Part shown: positions 9,512 through 17,677 of the stretch, piece after piece
Numbering within the stretch: the first letter of the stretch is position 1
Layout: every line of letters starts with the position of its first letter
NCBI RefSeq assembly: GCF_900095135.1
Contig: NZ_LT605205.1
Span: 2,666,001-2,730,000, forward strand
Length of the DNA stretch: 64,000 bases
Source: Proteiniphilum saccharofermentans
Lineage (GTDB): Bacteria > Bacteroidota > Bacteroidia > Bacteroidales > Dysgonomonadaceae
Direction of reading: 5' to 3'
Position numbers and translations under genes: made by a program
The notes under the pieces: generated by a model
What the model was told of the DNA's origin: nothing
What the model saw: only the letters and a program-made list of their open reading frames with translations
Database searches by the model: none

Positions 9512-9688
9512 ATGACACCGACAATACAAACAGCATTGTTCATCGCCATCGTAGGGATAGCAGGGATTTTTATTTTTATGTCCTTCTTCTATATGATTAT
9601 CCTTGCGCTCGACAAATACCTTCCCTATCAGGAAGAAAAACCTGTGGAAGAGTTTATTGAGGAGACATTTGAAGACGAAGAGGAATAG
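9512..9688 (+). CDS. Small single-span membrane protein with acidic tail
   Basis: A 58-residue frame starting with ATG 11 bases after the second beta-subunit gene. Residues about 7-31 form one transmembrane helix (IAIVGIAGIFIFMSFFYMII), followed by DKYLP and a highly acidic C-terminus (EEFIEETFEDEEE). This layout, one helix plus a charged tail, is that of small OadG/MmdD/MmdE-type subunits that hold sodium-pumping decarboxylases together. Its position and tight spacing support that role; no sequence motif proves it. Confidence 0.75.
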   Translation: MTPTIQTALFIAIVGIAGIFIFMSFFYMIILALDKYLPYQEEKPVEEFIEETFEDEEE

Positions 9689-9718
9689 TCTTTCAGCGCA
9701 AAAGATATTTCCCGGTAT

Positions 9719-9768
9719 AATAAAGAAAGAAGCGGAATCTTAAAGGGTTTCGCTTCTTTCTTTATTAA
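9719..9768. terminator. Bidirectional terminator between decarboxylase operon and nadK
   Basis: A perfect 16-bp inverted repeat (9719-9734 with 9751-9766) whose arms are A-rich on the left and T-rich on the right, so it can end transcription from both convergent sides. Confidence 0.8.
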
Positions 9769-9791
9769 TTGGGCTACAACGCAAATATCTG

Positions 9792-10688
9792 CTATTTCTG
9801 TTGTTTTCTGACGTCCGCACCCCACATCAGTTTATCTCGCAATGTTTCGTAAAAGGTATGCCCAACCCGCTTCACTACGCGGAGTGTATAATCGTCCTTT
9901 CTGACTTGAATACTGACTGATTCATCCAGGACACGCGATTCGCCATCCACTGAGACAAGGAACATATGGCTGCGGCTCTCCACTTTCAACGAGATGATGC
10001 TGCTATCGTCTACGACTAACGATCTAGAAGTCAGGTTATGAGGAGCAATTGCTGAAAGGATAATACTGGGAGTGGTGGGTGATAAGATAGAACCACCGAT
10101 ACTTAAAGAATAGGCAGTGGATCCGGTTGGCGTCGATATCACTAATCCGTCAGCCTGATAAGATGTCAGATAGTCGTTGTTAATATAGGCATGGATCGAA
10201 AGCATAGAAGCAGTATCCTGTTTCAGGATAGCCACTTCATTGAGAGCATGCACATTAAAATGTTCCGGGGGAAAGGATTCGTCTGTAGATAGTTTCAGTA
10301 ATGTACGATCTTCTACTTTATATGCCCCCTCCATCACCTCCTGTAATGTCTCTTCCATATCGGCATAATTAATAGCTGCCAAAAATCCCAAACGCCCCGT
10401 ATTGATACCCAGAATAGGGATACCCGAATCACCTACTGTACCGGCCGTTCTCAAAAAAGTACCATCTCCGCCCACACTCACAGCCATATCCACAGGGGGT
10501 AATTTTTCCTCAAGAGTACAGAGCGGAGCGATCCGTTGGCGGAGAGGGGCAGGCAGGCTATAGAAAAAGTTCACAGGTAAACACAACTCACCGCCGTTTC
10601 GACCAATAGCCTCACATACCCCACATATCTGCTCTTCTGCTTTGGCAGTCCTGTCGGGGAACATACTCCCAAATAAAGCAAATTTCAT
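9792..10688 (-). CDS. nadK: NAD kinase
   Basis: Phosphorylates NAD to NADP in the cytoplasm. 298 residues. The diagnostic GGDGTFLR motif is at about 73-80, followed by GINTGRLGFLA (about 95-105), NEVAI, the DGLVISTPTGSTAYSLS segment that binds NAD, and an SPTTPSIILSAIAPHNLTSR stretch typical of the C-terminal beta domain. It faces the decarboxylase operon tail-to-tail and lies 98 bases downstream of an ACT-like gene on the same strand. Confidence 0.95.
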   Translation of the reverse strand: MKFALFGSMFPDRTAKAEEQICGVCEAIGRNGGELCLPVNFFYSLPAPLRQRIAPLCTLEEKLPPVDMAVSVGGDGTFLRTAGTVGDSGIPILGINTGRLGFLAAINYADMEETLQEVMEGAYKVEDRTLLKLSTDESFPPEHFNVHALNEVAILKQDTASMLSIHAYINNDYLTSYQADGLVISTPTGSTAYSLSIGGSILSPTTPSIILSAIAPHNLTSRSLVVDDSSIISLKVESRSHMFLVSVDGESRVLDESVSIQVRKDDYTLRVVKRVGHTFYETLRDKLMWGADVRKQQK

Positions 10689-10732
10689 CTTTTTATTTTT
10701 AAGAAGTTAGAATTTTCTTAGGAACGAGTGCA

Positions 10733-10755
10733 AAAGCAAACTTGTTTGCATTATG
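10733..10755. repeat. Dispersed palindrome element (core CAAACTTGTTTG)
   Basis: In the gap between nadK and its upstream neighbour. The string from AGCAAACTT through GCATTATGCC is repeated almost unchanged at 28592-28615. The CAAAC-TT-GTTTG core is a perfect palindrome. Confidence 0.6.
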
Positions 10756-10786
10756 CCAAGTGACAACAGAAATTGGCACATTGAAA

Positions 10787-11164
10787 TCACATTTCCAAAT
10801 AATACATCAACTCATCCAACCGTTCCTTTTGTTTGTCCGTCACTTCTCCCTCTTTCATGAAATAATAAACTACATTATAATTAAATCGTTCAAAACTTCT
10901 TAAAAGCACGGTCACATCATCGATGTCGAGCTTTAAAGAGATCAATAGAAACTCTCCTCCGGAAATTGGCATGACGCTGAGAGCCGTTATATGCGCATTA
11001 TTACTTTCTACAATCCTTGCTATCTCCGTCAGCGTATAATCCTTCAACGGAACCTCCAGTATGATAAGGGAGTTTTCCGTCCTGGAAAGTTCTGTAAACT
11101 GCCCGGGGGTAAACGATGAACTGAATTTTTCCACTTGCTCTTTGATAAATTCTTTGGTCGACAT
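10787..11164 (-). CDS. ACT-like domain protein lacking the usual CBS pair
   Basis: 125 residues. From family memory, Bacteroidales usually encode a protein of about 220 residues between pdxJ and nadK, with two N-terminal CBS domains and a C-terminal ACT-like domain. Here only the C-terminal part is left: LIILEVPLKDYTL, IARIVESNNAHI, LRSFERFNYNVVYYF and ERLDELMYYLEM match that domain, while the first about 30 residues are a short helical leader with no CBS motif. The gene is intact with a clean ATG, so it seems a domain-loss form rather than a pseudogene. A regulatory ligand-binding role is likely but the ligand is unknown. Confidence 0.7.
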   Translation of the reverse strand: MSTKEFIKEQVEKFSSSFTPGQFTELSRTENSLIILEVPLKDYTLTEIARIVESNNAHITALSVMPISGGEFLLISLKLDIDDVTVLLRSFERFNYNVVYYFMKEGEVTDKQKERLDELMYYLEM

Positions 11165-11187
11165 TGCGCAAAACGGTTATTTCGTAT

Positions 11188-11195
11188 TACTTTTG
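11188..11195 (+). promoter_or_regulatory. Promoter -7 box for pdxJ
   Basis: TACTTTTG matches TAnnTTTG, 71 bases before the pdxJ ATG. On the other strand CATCTTTG (11214-11207) is a seven-of-eight match that could serve the divergent ACT-like gene. Confidence 0.45.
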
Positions 11196-11266
11196 TATCT
11201 GATTTACAAAGATGGCAAAATTTTGCCTAATTGAAAGTTCCCACGGGTTTTTATTTTTTTCTTTTT

Positions 11267-11998
11267 ATGACCAAACTCAGTGTAAATGTAAACAAAGTAG
11301 CTACTTTGAGGAATGCGCGCGGTGGAAATATCCCCGATCTGGTGCAGGTGGCTACCGATTGTCAACTTTTCGGTGCCGAAGGGATTACAGTGCATCCCCG
11401 CCCCGATCAGCGCCATATCCGCTATAACGATGTCTTTGATTTGCAGGCAAAAGTATATACGGAATTCAATATCGAGGGGAATCCTACGCCGGAATTCATC
11501 TCTTTGATCAGAAAGATCAGGCCCACGCAGGTAACGCTTGTACCCGACGCCCATGATGCTATCACCTCAGATGCCGGATGGGATACTGTTACACATAAAG
11601 GTTTTCTGACCGATGTTGTCAATGAGTTTCAGGCGATGGGGGTACGCACTTCTATTTTCATCAACGCAAATCCGGAAATGGTACGGATGGCATCGCAAAT
11701 CGGCACGGACCGGGTTGAACTCTATACCGGCCCTTATGCCGAAGCATACCGGGCAGACAGGGAAAAGGCTATAGCGCCCTTTATTGAAGCTGCCACTCTG
11801 GCGAAAAACCTCGGATTAGGCGTAAATGCAGGACACGATCTGAATCTGGAGAATCTCGCTTATCTTTACCAGAATATCCCCTGGCTGAAAGAAGTATCAA
11901 TAGGTCATTCGCTCATTAGCGATGCACTCTATATGGGGTTGAAAGAAACAATAAAAGCGTATAAAAATTGTTTAAAAGAGTCTCCGGAAGAGGTTTGA
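11267..11998 (+). CDS. pdxJ: Pyridoxine 5'-phosphate synthase
   Basis: Condenses 1-deoxyxylulose 5-phosphate with 3-amino-2-oxopropyl phosphate to make pyridoxine 5'-phosphate. 243 residues, normal length. TIM-barrel motifs: LSVNVNKVATLRNARG at the start, GAEGITVHPRPDQRHI (about 37-52), VTLVPD, GVRTSIFINA, GVNAGHDLNLEN, and EVSIGHSLISDAL near the end, with the catalytic glutamate and histidines present. An earlier in-frame ATG at 11231 would add an unlikely hydrophobic leader; the ATG at 11267 fits the family. Confidence 0.94.
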   Translation: MTKLSVNVNKVATLRNARGGNIPDLVQVATDCQLFGAEGITVHPRPDQRHIRYNDVFDLQAKVYTEFNIEGNPTPEFISLIRKIRPTQVTLVPDAHDAITSDAGWDTVTHKGFLTDVVNEFQAMGVRTSIFINANPEMVRMASQIGTDRVELYTGPYAEAYRADREKAIAPFIEAATLAKNLGLGVNAGHDLNLENLAYLYQNIPWLKEVSIGHSLISDALYMGLKETIKAYKNCLKESPEEV

Positions 11999-12066
11999 CA
12001 ATCTAAATTAACTATCTTTATCCACAAGTTTTCGCTAGTAAAATTTTCTTTTAGAATAAGTATAAA

Positions 12067-12780
12067 ATGAATCTATTGCAAATACCTGTGCCGGGAGATA
12101 CAGCCCAGGCAATTTATGACACTATGCAGCAAGTAGCGACTGCCGAGACTGAAGCTGTCACAATGAACGCTTTCGATCTTGCCTTGAAAGGCGGTTGGTT
12201 GATGGTCGTTCTGCTCATCCTTCTGCTGATGACTATTTATGTTCTTATTGAGAGAACATTGGTCATCAACAAAGAAAGCAAAGAGGACAATTCATTCATG
12301 AATCGCATCAAAGATTATATCCACGACGGTAAAATCGATGCTGCAGTTGCACTCTGTCGCAATACCGACACTCCTTCAGCCCGTATGGTGGAAAAAGGTA
12401 TTTCCCGTTTGGGAAGGCCGACTGCCGACGTAATGTCAGCCATTGAAAATCAGGGCAATATTGAAATATCAAAACTGGAAAAAGGGTTGCCCGTATTGGC
12501 TACTTCTGCATCGGCGGCTCCTATGGTTGGATTCCTGGGTACTGTGACCGGAATGGTGAATGCTTTTATGAGTATGGCAAACGCAGGGGCCAACGTAAGT
12601 ATAACCACCCTCTCCGCCGGTATTTACGAAGCATTGGTGACTACCGTTGCCGGGCTTATCGTAGGGATTATCGCACTATTTTCGTACAACTACCTTACTA
12701 CCCGGATCAAGGGAATTGTAAATAAATTGGAGATGAGGGTGATGGAGTTCATGGATATCCTCAATGAACCGGCAGTATGA
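12067..12780 (+). CDS. exbB: ExbB/TolQ-type proton channel protein
   Basis: Inner-membrane component of the energy-transducing complex that powers TonB-dependent outer-membrane uptake. 237 residues with three predicted membrane helices: about 42-62, 150-172 (ATSASAAPMVGFLGTVTGMV) and 190-212. The GFLGTVTGMV and TTVAGLIVGI motifs are typical of the MotA/TolQ/ExbB family. It heads an operon with exbD and tonB, which would serve the SusC/SusD systems. Confidence 0.92.
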   Translation: MNLLQIPVPGDTAQAIYDTMQQVATAETEAVTMNAFDLALKGGWLMVVLLILLLMTIYVLIERTLVINKESKEDNSFMNRIKDYIHDGKIDAAVALCRNTDTPSARMVEKGISRLGRPTADVMSAIENQGNIEISKLEKGLPVLATSASAAPMVGFLGTVTGMVNAFMSMANAGANVSITTLSAGIYEALVTTVAGLIVGIIALFSYNYLTTRIKGIVNKLEMRVMEFMDILNEPAV

Positions 12781-12836
12781 TTGATTAGTTGATTTATTGA
12801 TTTACTGATTGTTAAATCATCACATTAGCACATTAG
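12781..12836. repeat. Period-8 repeat filling the exbB-exbD gap
   Basis: The sequence from 12781 reads as seven 8-base units (TTGATTAG, TTGATTTA, TTGATTTA, CTGATTGT, TAAATCAT, CACATTAG, CACATTAG). It occupies the entire gap up to four bases before the exbD ATG, so it also is the untranslated leader of exbD. Confidence 0.8.
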
Positions 12837-12840
12837 TTTT

Positions 12841-13248
12841 ATGGCTTTAAAACAACGGTTTACAATAGAGACTAATTTCAGCATGGCGTCCATGACGGAT
12901 GTGATCTTCCTGCTGCTTATTTTCTTTATGATTACCTCCACCTTCGTCGTACCTAATTCCATACAGGTGTTATTGCCAAGGTCTCAGCAACAAACCCAGG
13001 CAAAACCTATTACACGGGTAACCATAGACAAGGATCTCAACTATTACGTGGCAAATGCCAATGAGACGGAACGGCAGGTATCTTTCGAAGATATCACGCC
13101 TTTCCTGCAATCGGCCTATTCGGCCGATCCCAGTATATTCGTCGCACTCTATGCAGATGAGACCGTGCCCTACCGGGAGATTGTCCGTGTGCTGGATATT
13201 GCCAATCAGAACCAATTCAAAATGGTACTGATGACGCGACCGAATTAA
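12841..13248 (+). CDS. exbD: ExbD/TolR-type biopolymer transport protein
   Basis: Single-span partner of ExbB. 135 residues: a short cytoplasmic N-terminus, one membrane helix (about 16-36) carrying the essential Asp in the motif MTDVIFLLLIFFMIT, then a periplasmic domain with TRVTIDKDLNYYV and a C-terminal VRVLDIANQNQF segment. Its leader is made entirely of period-8 repeats. Confidence 0.93.
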   Translation: MALKQRFTIETNFSMASMTDVIFLLLIFFMITSTFVVPNSIQVLLPRSQQQTQAKPITRVTIDKDLNYYVANANETERQVSFEDITPFLQSAYSADPSIFVALYADETVPYREIVRVLDIANQNQFKMVLMTRPN

Positions 13249-13260
13249 AAGGAACAACCA

Positions 13261-13920
13261 ATGAGAAAGGCTCCGTCATATCCCAGTCGACTCAGGAAAA
13301 ACATTGTAAAGGTTCCTGAGATCATCGACACCTGTTCGGGGATCAACATCTTCGGGCAGTTGTTGAAGTCTTTCTTGTTCAGCACTGATGTCGCTATCAT
13401 CCGCAATACCAATGCCGACGCGATTATAGCAGTTTATCCGTTTACACCTCAACCCCTGATATCGCATGCGCTTATCCTTGCTGCCGACAAACCGATATTC
13501 TGCGGTGTAGGCGGAGGCATCACTTCCGGGGAAAGAAGTGTAGAGCTTGCCATCGACGCGGAATTTCAGGGCGCCCTAGGTGTCATATTGAATAAACCCA
13601 CAAAGAACGACACGATCAAAAAGATGAAAAAGAAGATAGATATTCCTATCATCATTACCATCGTATCGGGAAAAGACGATATAAAAGAACGCCTCAAAGC
13701 GGGGATAAATATCTTCAACGTCTCAGGAGCGGAAAAAACAGCGGATATTGTGAAAAAGATCAGGGATATGGATGACAATATTCCCATCATTGCTACAGGC
13801 GGAAAAACCGACGAGACCATCCGGCAGGTAATTGAAGCCGGTGCCAATGCGGTTTCCTATACGCCCCCTACTACAGCCGAATTATTCAAGGAAATAATGA
13901 TACGGTATAGAAGCGAATAA
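13261..13920 (+). CDS. TIM-barrel protein of unknown function inside the tonB operon
   Basis: 219 residues, all cytoplasmic. The pattern of strands and glycine loops (PIFCGVGGGITSG, IIITIVSG, INIFNVSGAEKT, IIATGGKTDET, ANAVSYTPPT) indicates a phosphate-binding TIM barrel like NanE or ThiG. Database annotations for similar proteins, mostly in Firmicutes as I recall, say only 'hydrolase'. It lies 12 bases after exbD and 45 before tonB on the same strand, which is an unusual place for a soluble enzyme; transfer from a Firmicute is possible. The reaction is unknown. Confidence 0.7.
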   Translation: MRKAPSYPSRLRKNIVKVPEIIDTCSGINIFGQLLKSFLFSTDVAIIRNTNADAIIAVYPFTPQPLISHALILAADKPIFCGVGGGITSGERSVELAIDAEFQGALGVILNKPTKNDTIKKMKKKIDIPIIITIVSGKDDIKERLKAGINIFNVSGAEKTADIVKKIRDMDDNIPIIATGGKTDETIRQVIEAGANAVSYTPPTTAELFKEIMIRYRSE

Positions 13921-13965
13921 AAGCGCCCTGATCATAAGTATACACTAAATTCAGTTATCAGAAAC

Positions 13966-14742
13966 ATGATTACAAGAGAAAAAATAGGAGGAATAATAGG
14001 AACGGCAATTTTTATGATATTGCTTTTCCTCATCTTGTTATTCTCTGTTTTCACATTATCATTTCCACCCGAAGAACTGGAAGGAATACCGGTAATGTTC
14101 GGAACGACTGAAGATGCTTTCGGCATTGTCGAACCTCCCATTACAGAGATAACACCTGCACCTTCACCTGAGATCCCCCCTTATTCTCCGGCTGAACCGT
14201 TAATTACCCAAACAACGGAACCTACCATCGATGTGGAAGCTCAACGGGAAGAAGAACGACGCAGGGCACAATTGGAGGCTGAACGCAGGGCGAGGGAAGA
14301 GGCTGAGCGACGCCGGAAAGAAGAAGAAGCACGTAAGCGTGAAATCAACCGCCAGATGTCAGGACTCTTCGGAGAAAGTTCGGAAAGCCGCGGTAATACT
14401 GAAGGGGAAGGAACACAGGGTGTTTCTACCGGAAACGCTACGCAAGGCTCACCCTCCGGTAATGGAGGAATAGGCTCCTATGATTTGGGTGGACGCAGTT
14501 TGGGCAGTGGTGGGCTTATTCAACCCCGGTATACTGTGAACGACTATGGGACTGTCGTTGTCAATATTACAGTGGATCCTGCCGGCAACGTGATCCACAC
14601 GGAAATCGGACGTGGCACGAACACCCCCAGCGCCACTCTCCGTGAAGAAGCATTACGAGCAGCCCGAAGCACTAAATTCAATGCGATAAACTCTGCTAAT
14701 AACCAGCAGGGAACCATTACTTATCGATTTAATCTCAATTAA
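13966..14742 (+). CDS. tonB: TonB-like energy transducer
   Basis: Spans the periplasm and passes ExbB/ExbD energy to outer-membrane receptors. 258 residues: a membrane anchor (about 12-35), a Pro/Thr/Glu-rich stretch (60-90), a charged coiled coil rich in EERRRAQLEAERR (about 88-130), a Gly/Ser/Asn-rich linker (130-175), then a C-terminal TonB domain (about 180-258) with VVVNITVDPAGNV and the final TITYRFNLN. It closes the exbB-exbD operon. Confidence 0.85.
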   Translation: MITREKIGGIIGTAIFMILLFLILLFSVFTLSFPPEELEGIPVMFGTTEDAFGIVEPPITEITPAPSPEIPPYSPAEPLITQTTEPTIDVEAQREEERRRAQLEAERRAREEAERRRKEEEARKREINRQMSGLFGESSESRGNTEGEGTQGVSTGNATQGSPSGNGGIGSYDLGGRSLGSGGLIQPRYTVNDYGTVVVNITVDPAGNVIHTEIGRGTNTPSATLREEALRAARSTKFNAINSANNQQGTITYRFNLN

Positions 14743-14824
14743 AAGATATACAGGTAAACCCCAAAATATCTTACTCTCTCTATAAGGAGAGATATTATTT
14801 AAGTTTCACTAAAATACTGCAATC

Positions 14825-15370
14825 ATGAAGAAAGTAGCCCTCTTTTTAGCAAACGGTTTTGAAGAAATTGAAGCGCTCGCGACCGTAGATATTTTAAGAA
14901 GAGCGCAGATACCGGTTGAGGCTGTATCGATTTCAGATACAAAAACCGTGACCGGTGCACATAACGTGACAGTCATTGCGGATACAACCTTTCAGCAAGC
15001 CGACTTTTCAAATGTTGAGGTATTAATCTTGCCGGGTGGAATGCCGGGCGCCAAAAACCTCAACGAACATGAAGGGTTAAAAGAACTGATCACAAAGTCT
15101 AACGGAGAAGGAAAACAAATCGCCGCTATTTGTGCAGCACCAATGGTATTGGGTGGACTTGGCCTGCTTAATGACAAACGGGCCACCTGCTATCCCGGGT
15201 TTGAAGCCGAACTGGCAGGTGCGCAGACAACAGGTGAAAATGTAGTGGTCGACGGCAATATTACCACAGGAAGGGGCCCGGGACTGGCATTCGAGTTTGC
15301 ATTAAGGTTGGTAGAGCAGATCGCCGGCCTCAAAACAAGACAAGAGGTGCAGAACGGACTGTTACTCTGA
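14825..15370 (+). CDS. DJ-1/PfpI family protein (ThiJ-like)
   Basis: 181 residues of the DJ-1 superfamily. ANGFEEIEA (about 9-17) contains the conserved glutamate, VLILPGGMPGA lies mid-protein, and the nucleophile cysteine is in AAICAAP (about residue 102). Family members act as deglycase/glyoxalase-type enzymes or chaperones; the exact activity cannot be read from sequence. It stands alone, followed by a hairpin and the rpsA promoter region. Confidence 0.88.
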   Translation: MKKVALFLANGFEEIEALATVDILRRAQIPVEAVSISDTKTVTGAHNVTVIADTTFQQADFSNVEVLILPGGMPGAKNLNEHEGLKELITKSNGEGKQIAAICAAPMVLGGLGLLNDKRATCYPGFEAELAGAQTTGENVVVDGNITTGRGPGLAFEFALRLVEQIAGLKTRQEVQNGLLL

Positions 15371-15380
15371 TCAATGAATA

Positions 15381-15425
15381 GGGCTAAAGCAGAGTCCTTT
15401 AGATATTTTGTGGTCACAAAATATC
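15381..15425. repeat. Dispersed repeat CTAAAGCAGAG...GATATTTTGTGG with hairpin, copy 1
   Basis: The stretch from CTAAAGCAGAG to ATTTTGTGG recurs with few changes at 47590-47619. In this copy its right part is a perfect 11-bp inverted repeat (15402-15412 with 15415-15425), which could fold in the transcript after the DJ-1 gene. Confidence 0.6.
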
Positions 15426-15496
15426 GTCAGATAAAGATTTAGTCGTATTCTGACCTGCAAATACTATCCGGAACCGTTTTCACTCAAAAAATTAAT

Positions 15497-15548
15497 GGTG
15501 CAAATAGTTGTCTATTAACAAAGAAACAACTACCTTTGCACCGTTTTT
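15497..15548 (+). promoter_or_regulatory. rpsA promoter embedded in an inverted repeat with terminator-like T run
   Basis: TTG at 15508-15510 and TACCTTTG at 15531-15538 with a 20-base spacer make a full Bacteroidota promoter 60 bases before rpsA. Both boxes lie inside a long inverted repeat: 15497-15511 pairs with 15526-15542 except for two extra C. The right arm is followed by GTTTTTT. The same DNA may therefore terminate the upstream gene and promote rpsA, or bind a dimeric regulator. Confidence 0.7.
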
Positions 15549-15598
15549 TATCAATATAATGTCTCACTTATTTAATTGAAAAAATTATTTCACAACAA

Positions 15599-17653
15599 AT
15601 GACAGAAAATTTAAACAATGTGGCTCCAATGGAAGATTTCGACTGGGCCGCCTATGCTGAAGGTGATTCTTACAGCAAAGAAAGTAAAGAAAAACTTACC
15701 GAAAGCTACGACAACACCTTGAATAAAATCAATGACAAGGAAGTAGTAACAGGTACTGTGACCTCCATGAACAAACGCGAAGTGGTTGTAAACATCGGTT
15801 ATAAATCCGATGGCGTGGTATCGATGAATGAGTTCCGTTACAACCCGAACCTGAAAGTTGGTGACGAAGTAGAAGTTTACATCGAAAGCCAGGAAGATAA
15901 AAAAGGACAGTTGATCCTTTCTCACAAAAAAGCACGTGCTTCCCGCTCTTGGGATCGGGTCAATGCCGCGCTTGAAAACAACGAAGTTATTAACGGATAC
16001 ATCAAATGCCGTACAAAAGGTGGTATGATCGTAGATGTATTCGGTATCGAGGCGTTCCTCCCCGGTTCACAAATCGACGTGAAACCTATCCGCGATTACG
16101 ACATCTTTGTCGACAAGACAATGGAATTCAAGGTAGTTAAAATCAACCCTGAATACAAGAACGTGGTGGTATCTCACAAAGCCCTTATTGAGGAAGAACT
16201 CGAACAGCAGAAAAAAGAGATTATCTCGAAACTCGAAAAAGGACAGGTACTCGAAGGTGTCGTGAAAAACATCACTTCTTACGGTGTATTCGTCGACCTT
16301 GGCGGTGTGGACGGTCTTGTACATATCACCGACCTCTCCTGGGGACGTATCCAGCACCCGGATGAAGTGGTGAAACTGGACGACAAGATCAACGTGGTAA
16401 TCCTCGATTTCGACAACGAGAAAAAACGCATCGCACTTGGTCTGAAACAGCTGACCCCGCACCCATGGGATTCATTGAGCGAAACCCTGAAAGTAGGTGA
16501 CATCGTCAAAGGTAAAGTGGTTGTGATTGCTGATTACGGCGCATTTGTAGAAATAGCACCGGGCGTAGAAGGATTGATCCACGTTTCAGAAATGAGCTGG
16601 ACACAACACTTGCATAGCGCACAAGACTTTATGAGCGTAGGCGAAGAGGTAGAGGCAGTCATCCTGACTCTCGACCGCGACGAACGTAAAATGTCTCTCG
16701 GTATCAAACAACTCAAACCCGACCCATGGGAAGATATCGAACAGAAATATCCGGTTGGCAGCACTCATACTGCAACTGTGCGCAACTTCACCAACTTCGG
16801 CGCATTTGTTGAAATTGAAGATGGTGTAGAAGGATTGATCCATATCTCCGACCTCTCCTGGACGAAGAAAATCAAACACCCGAGCGAAGTGACCGAGATC
16901 GGTGCTCCGATTGAAGTACAGGTACTCGACATTGACAAGGAAAACCGTCGTTTGAGCCTCGGCCACAAACAACTGGAAGAAAATCCCTGGGACGTATTTG
17001 AAACTATCTTCACTGTAGGTTCCATCCATGAAGGTACTATCATCGAAATGCTCGACAAGGGTGCAGTTGTATCTCTCCCTTACGGCGTAGAAGGATTTGC
17101 TACTCCCAAACATCTTGTGAAAGAGGACAACTCCCAGGCTCAGATGGATGAGAAACTGGAATTCAAAGTGATTGAGTTCAATAAAGATGCAAAACGTATT
17201 ATTGTCTCTCACAGCCGTATCCATGAAGATCTCGCTGATGACTCCAGAAAGAAGGGCAATAATAAACGTACCGGTGGCAGAAAAGAAGGTGGAAATGAAA
17301 CCGCTGCCGCTATCCCTGCAATGGAAAGAACCACTTTGGGTGATATCGAAGAATTGGCTGCTTTGAAAGAAAAACTCGACAGCCAGAAAATTGAAGCACT
17401 CAATAAGAAGGTGAAACAGGAAGAAGCTGCCAAAGAGGCCAAAGAGGCCAAAGAGGCCAAAGCTGCTGAAGCAAAAGCGGAAGAGGTGAAAACTAAAACC
17501 GAAGAAGTGAAAGCAGAAACCGAAGAGGTAAAAGCAGGAACTCCTGAAGTTGCCGAAACTAAGGCAGAAGTGAAAGCGGAAGAAACTACTTCGGAAGAGT
17601 CGAAAGCAGAAAACAAAGCTGAAACCGAAAAACCCGAAACAGATAAAGAATAA
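15599..17653 (+). CDS. rpsA: 30S ribosomal protein S1
   Basis: 684 residues. Six S1 RNA-binding repeats can be picked out at roughly 46-115, 131-200, 216-287, 301-374, 388-460 and 474-545; the middle ones show the classic motifs YGVFVDLGGVDGLVHITDLSW and YGAFVEIAPGVEGLIHVSE. S1 brings mRNA to the small subunit, which matters in Bacteroidota where Shine-Dalgarno sites are weak. After about residue 560 comes a long low-complexity tail of Lys, Glu and Ala (about 120 residues) partly built from a 9-base DNA repeat. Confidence 0.95.
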   Translation: MTENLNNVAPMEDFDWAAYAEGDSYSKESKEKLTESYDNTLNKINDKEVVTGTVTSMNKREVVVNIGYKSDGVVSMNEFRYNPNLKVGDEVEVYIESQEDKKGQLILSHKKARASRSWDRVNAALENNEVINGYIKCRTKGGMIVDVFGIEAFLPGSQIDVKPIRDYDIFVDKTMEFKVVKINPEYKNVVVSHKALIEEELEQQKKEIISKLEKGQVLEGVVKNITSYGVFVDLGGVDGLVHITDLSWGRIQHPDEVVKLDDKINVVILDFDNEKKRIALGLKQLTPHPWDSLSETLKVGDIVKGKVVVIADYGAFVEIAPGVEGLIHVSEMSWTQHLHSAQDFMSVGEEVEAVILTLDRDERKMSLGIKQLKPDPWEDIEQKYPVGSTHTATVRNFTNFGAFVEIEDGVEGLIHISDLSWTKKIKHPSEVTEIGAPIEVQVLDIDKENRRLSLGHKQLEENPWDVFETIFTVGSIHEGTIIEMLDKGAVVSLPYGVEGFATPKHLVKEDNSQAQMDEKLEFKVIEFNKDAKRIIVSHSRIHEDLADDSRKKGNNKRTGGRKEGGNETAAAIPAMERTTLGDIEELAALKEKLDSQKIEALNKKVKQEEAAKEAKEAKEAKAAEAKAEEVKTKTEEVKAETEEVKAGTPEVAETKAEVKAEETTSEESKAENKAETEKPETDKE
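17429..17464 (+). repeat. 9-bp tandem repeat coding for the KEA tail of S1
   Basis: Four consecutive copies of GCCAAAGAG (the last ends in CT) encode AKE units in the S1 C-terminal tail. Repeat number could change by slippage without breaking the frame. Confidence 0.85.
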
Positions 17654-17677
17654 TAATTCTTTATCTACATAATGTAA

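Noticed and set aside
10787-11164. The ACT-like gene considered as a truncated pseudogene
   Set aside because: It has a clean start, no internal stop, conserved core motifs and a plausible promoter.
14765-14796. Hairpin AATAT...CTCTC/GAGAG...ATATT between tonB and the DJ-1 gene as a terminator
   Set aside because: The stem is short and interrupted and has no T run; it could be weakly structural only.
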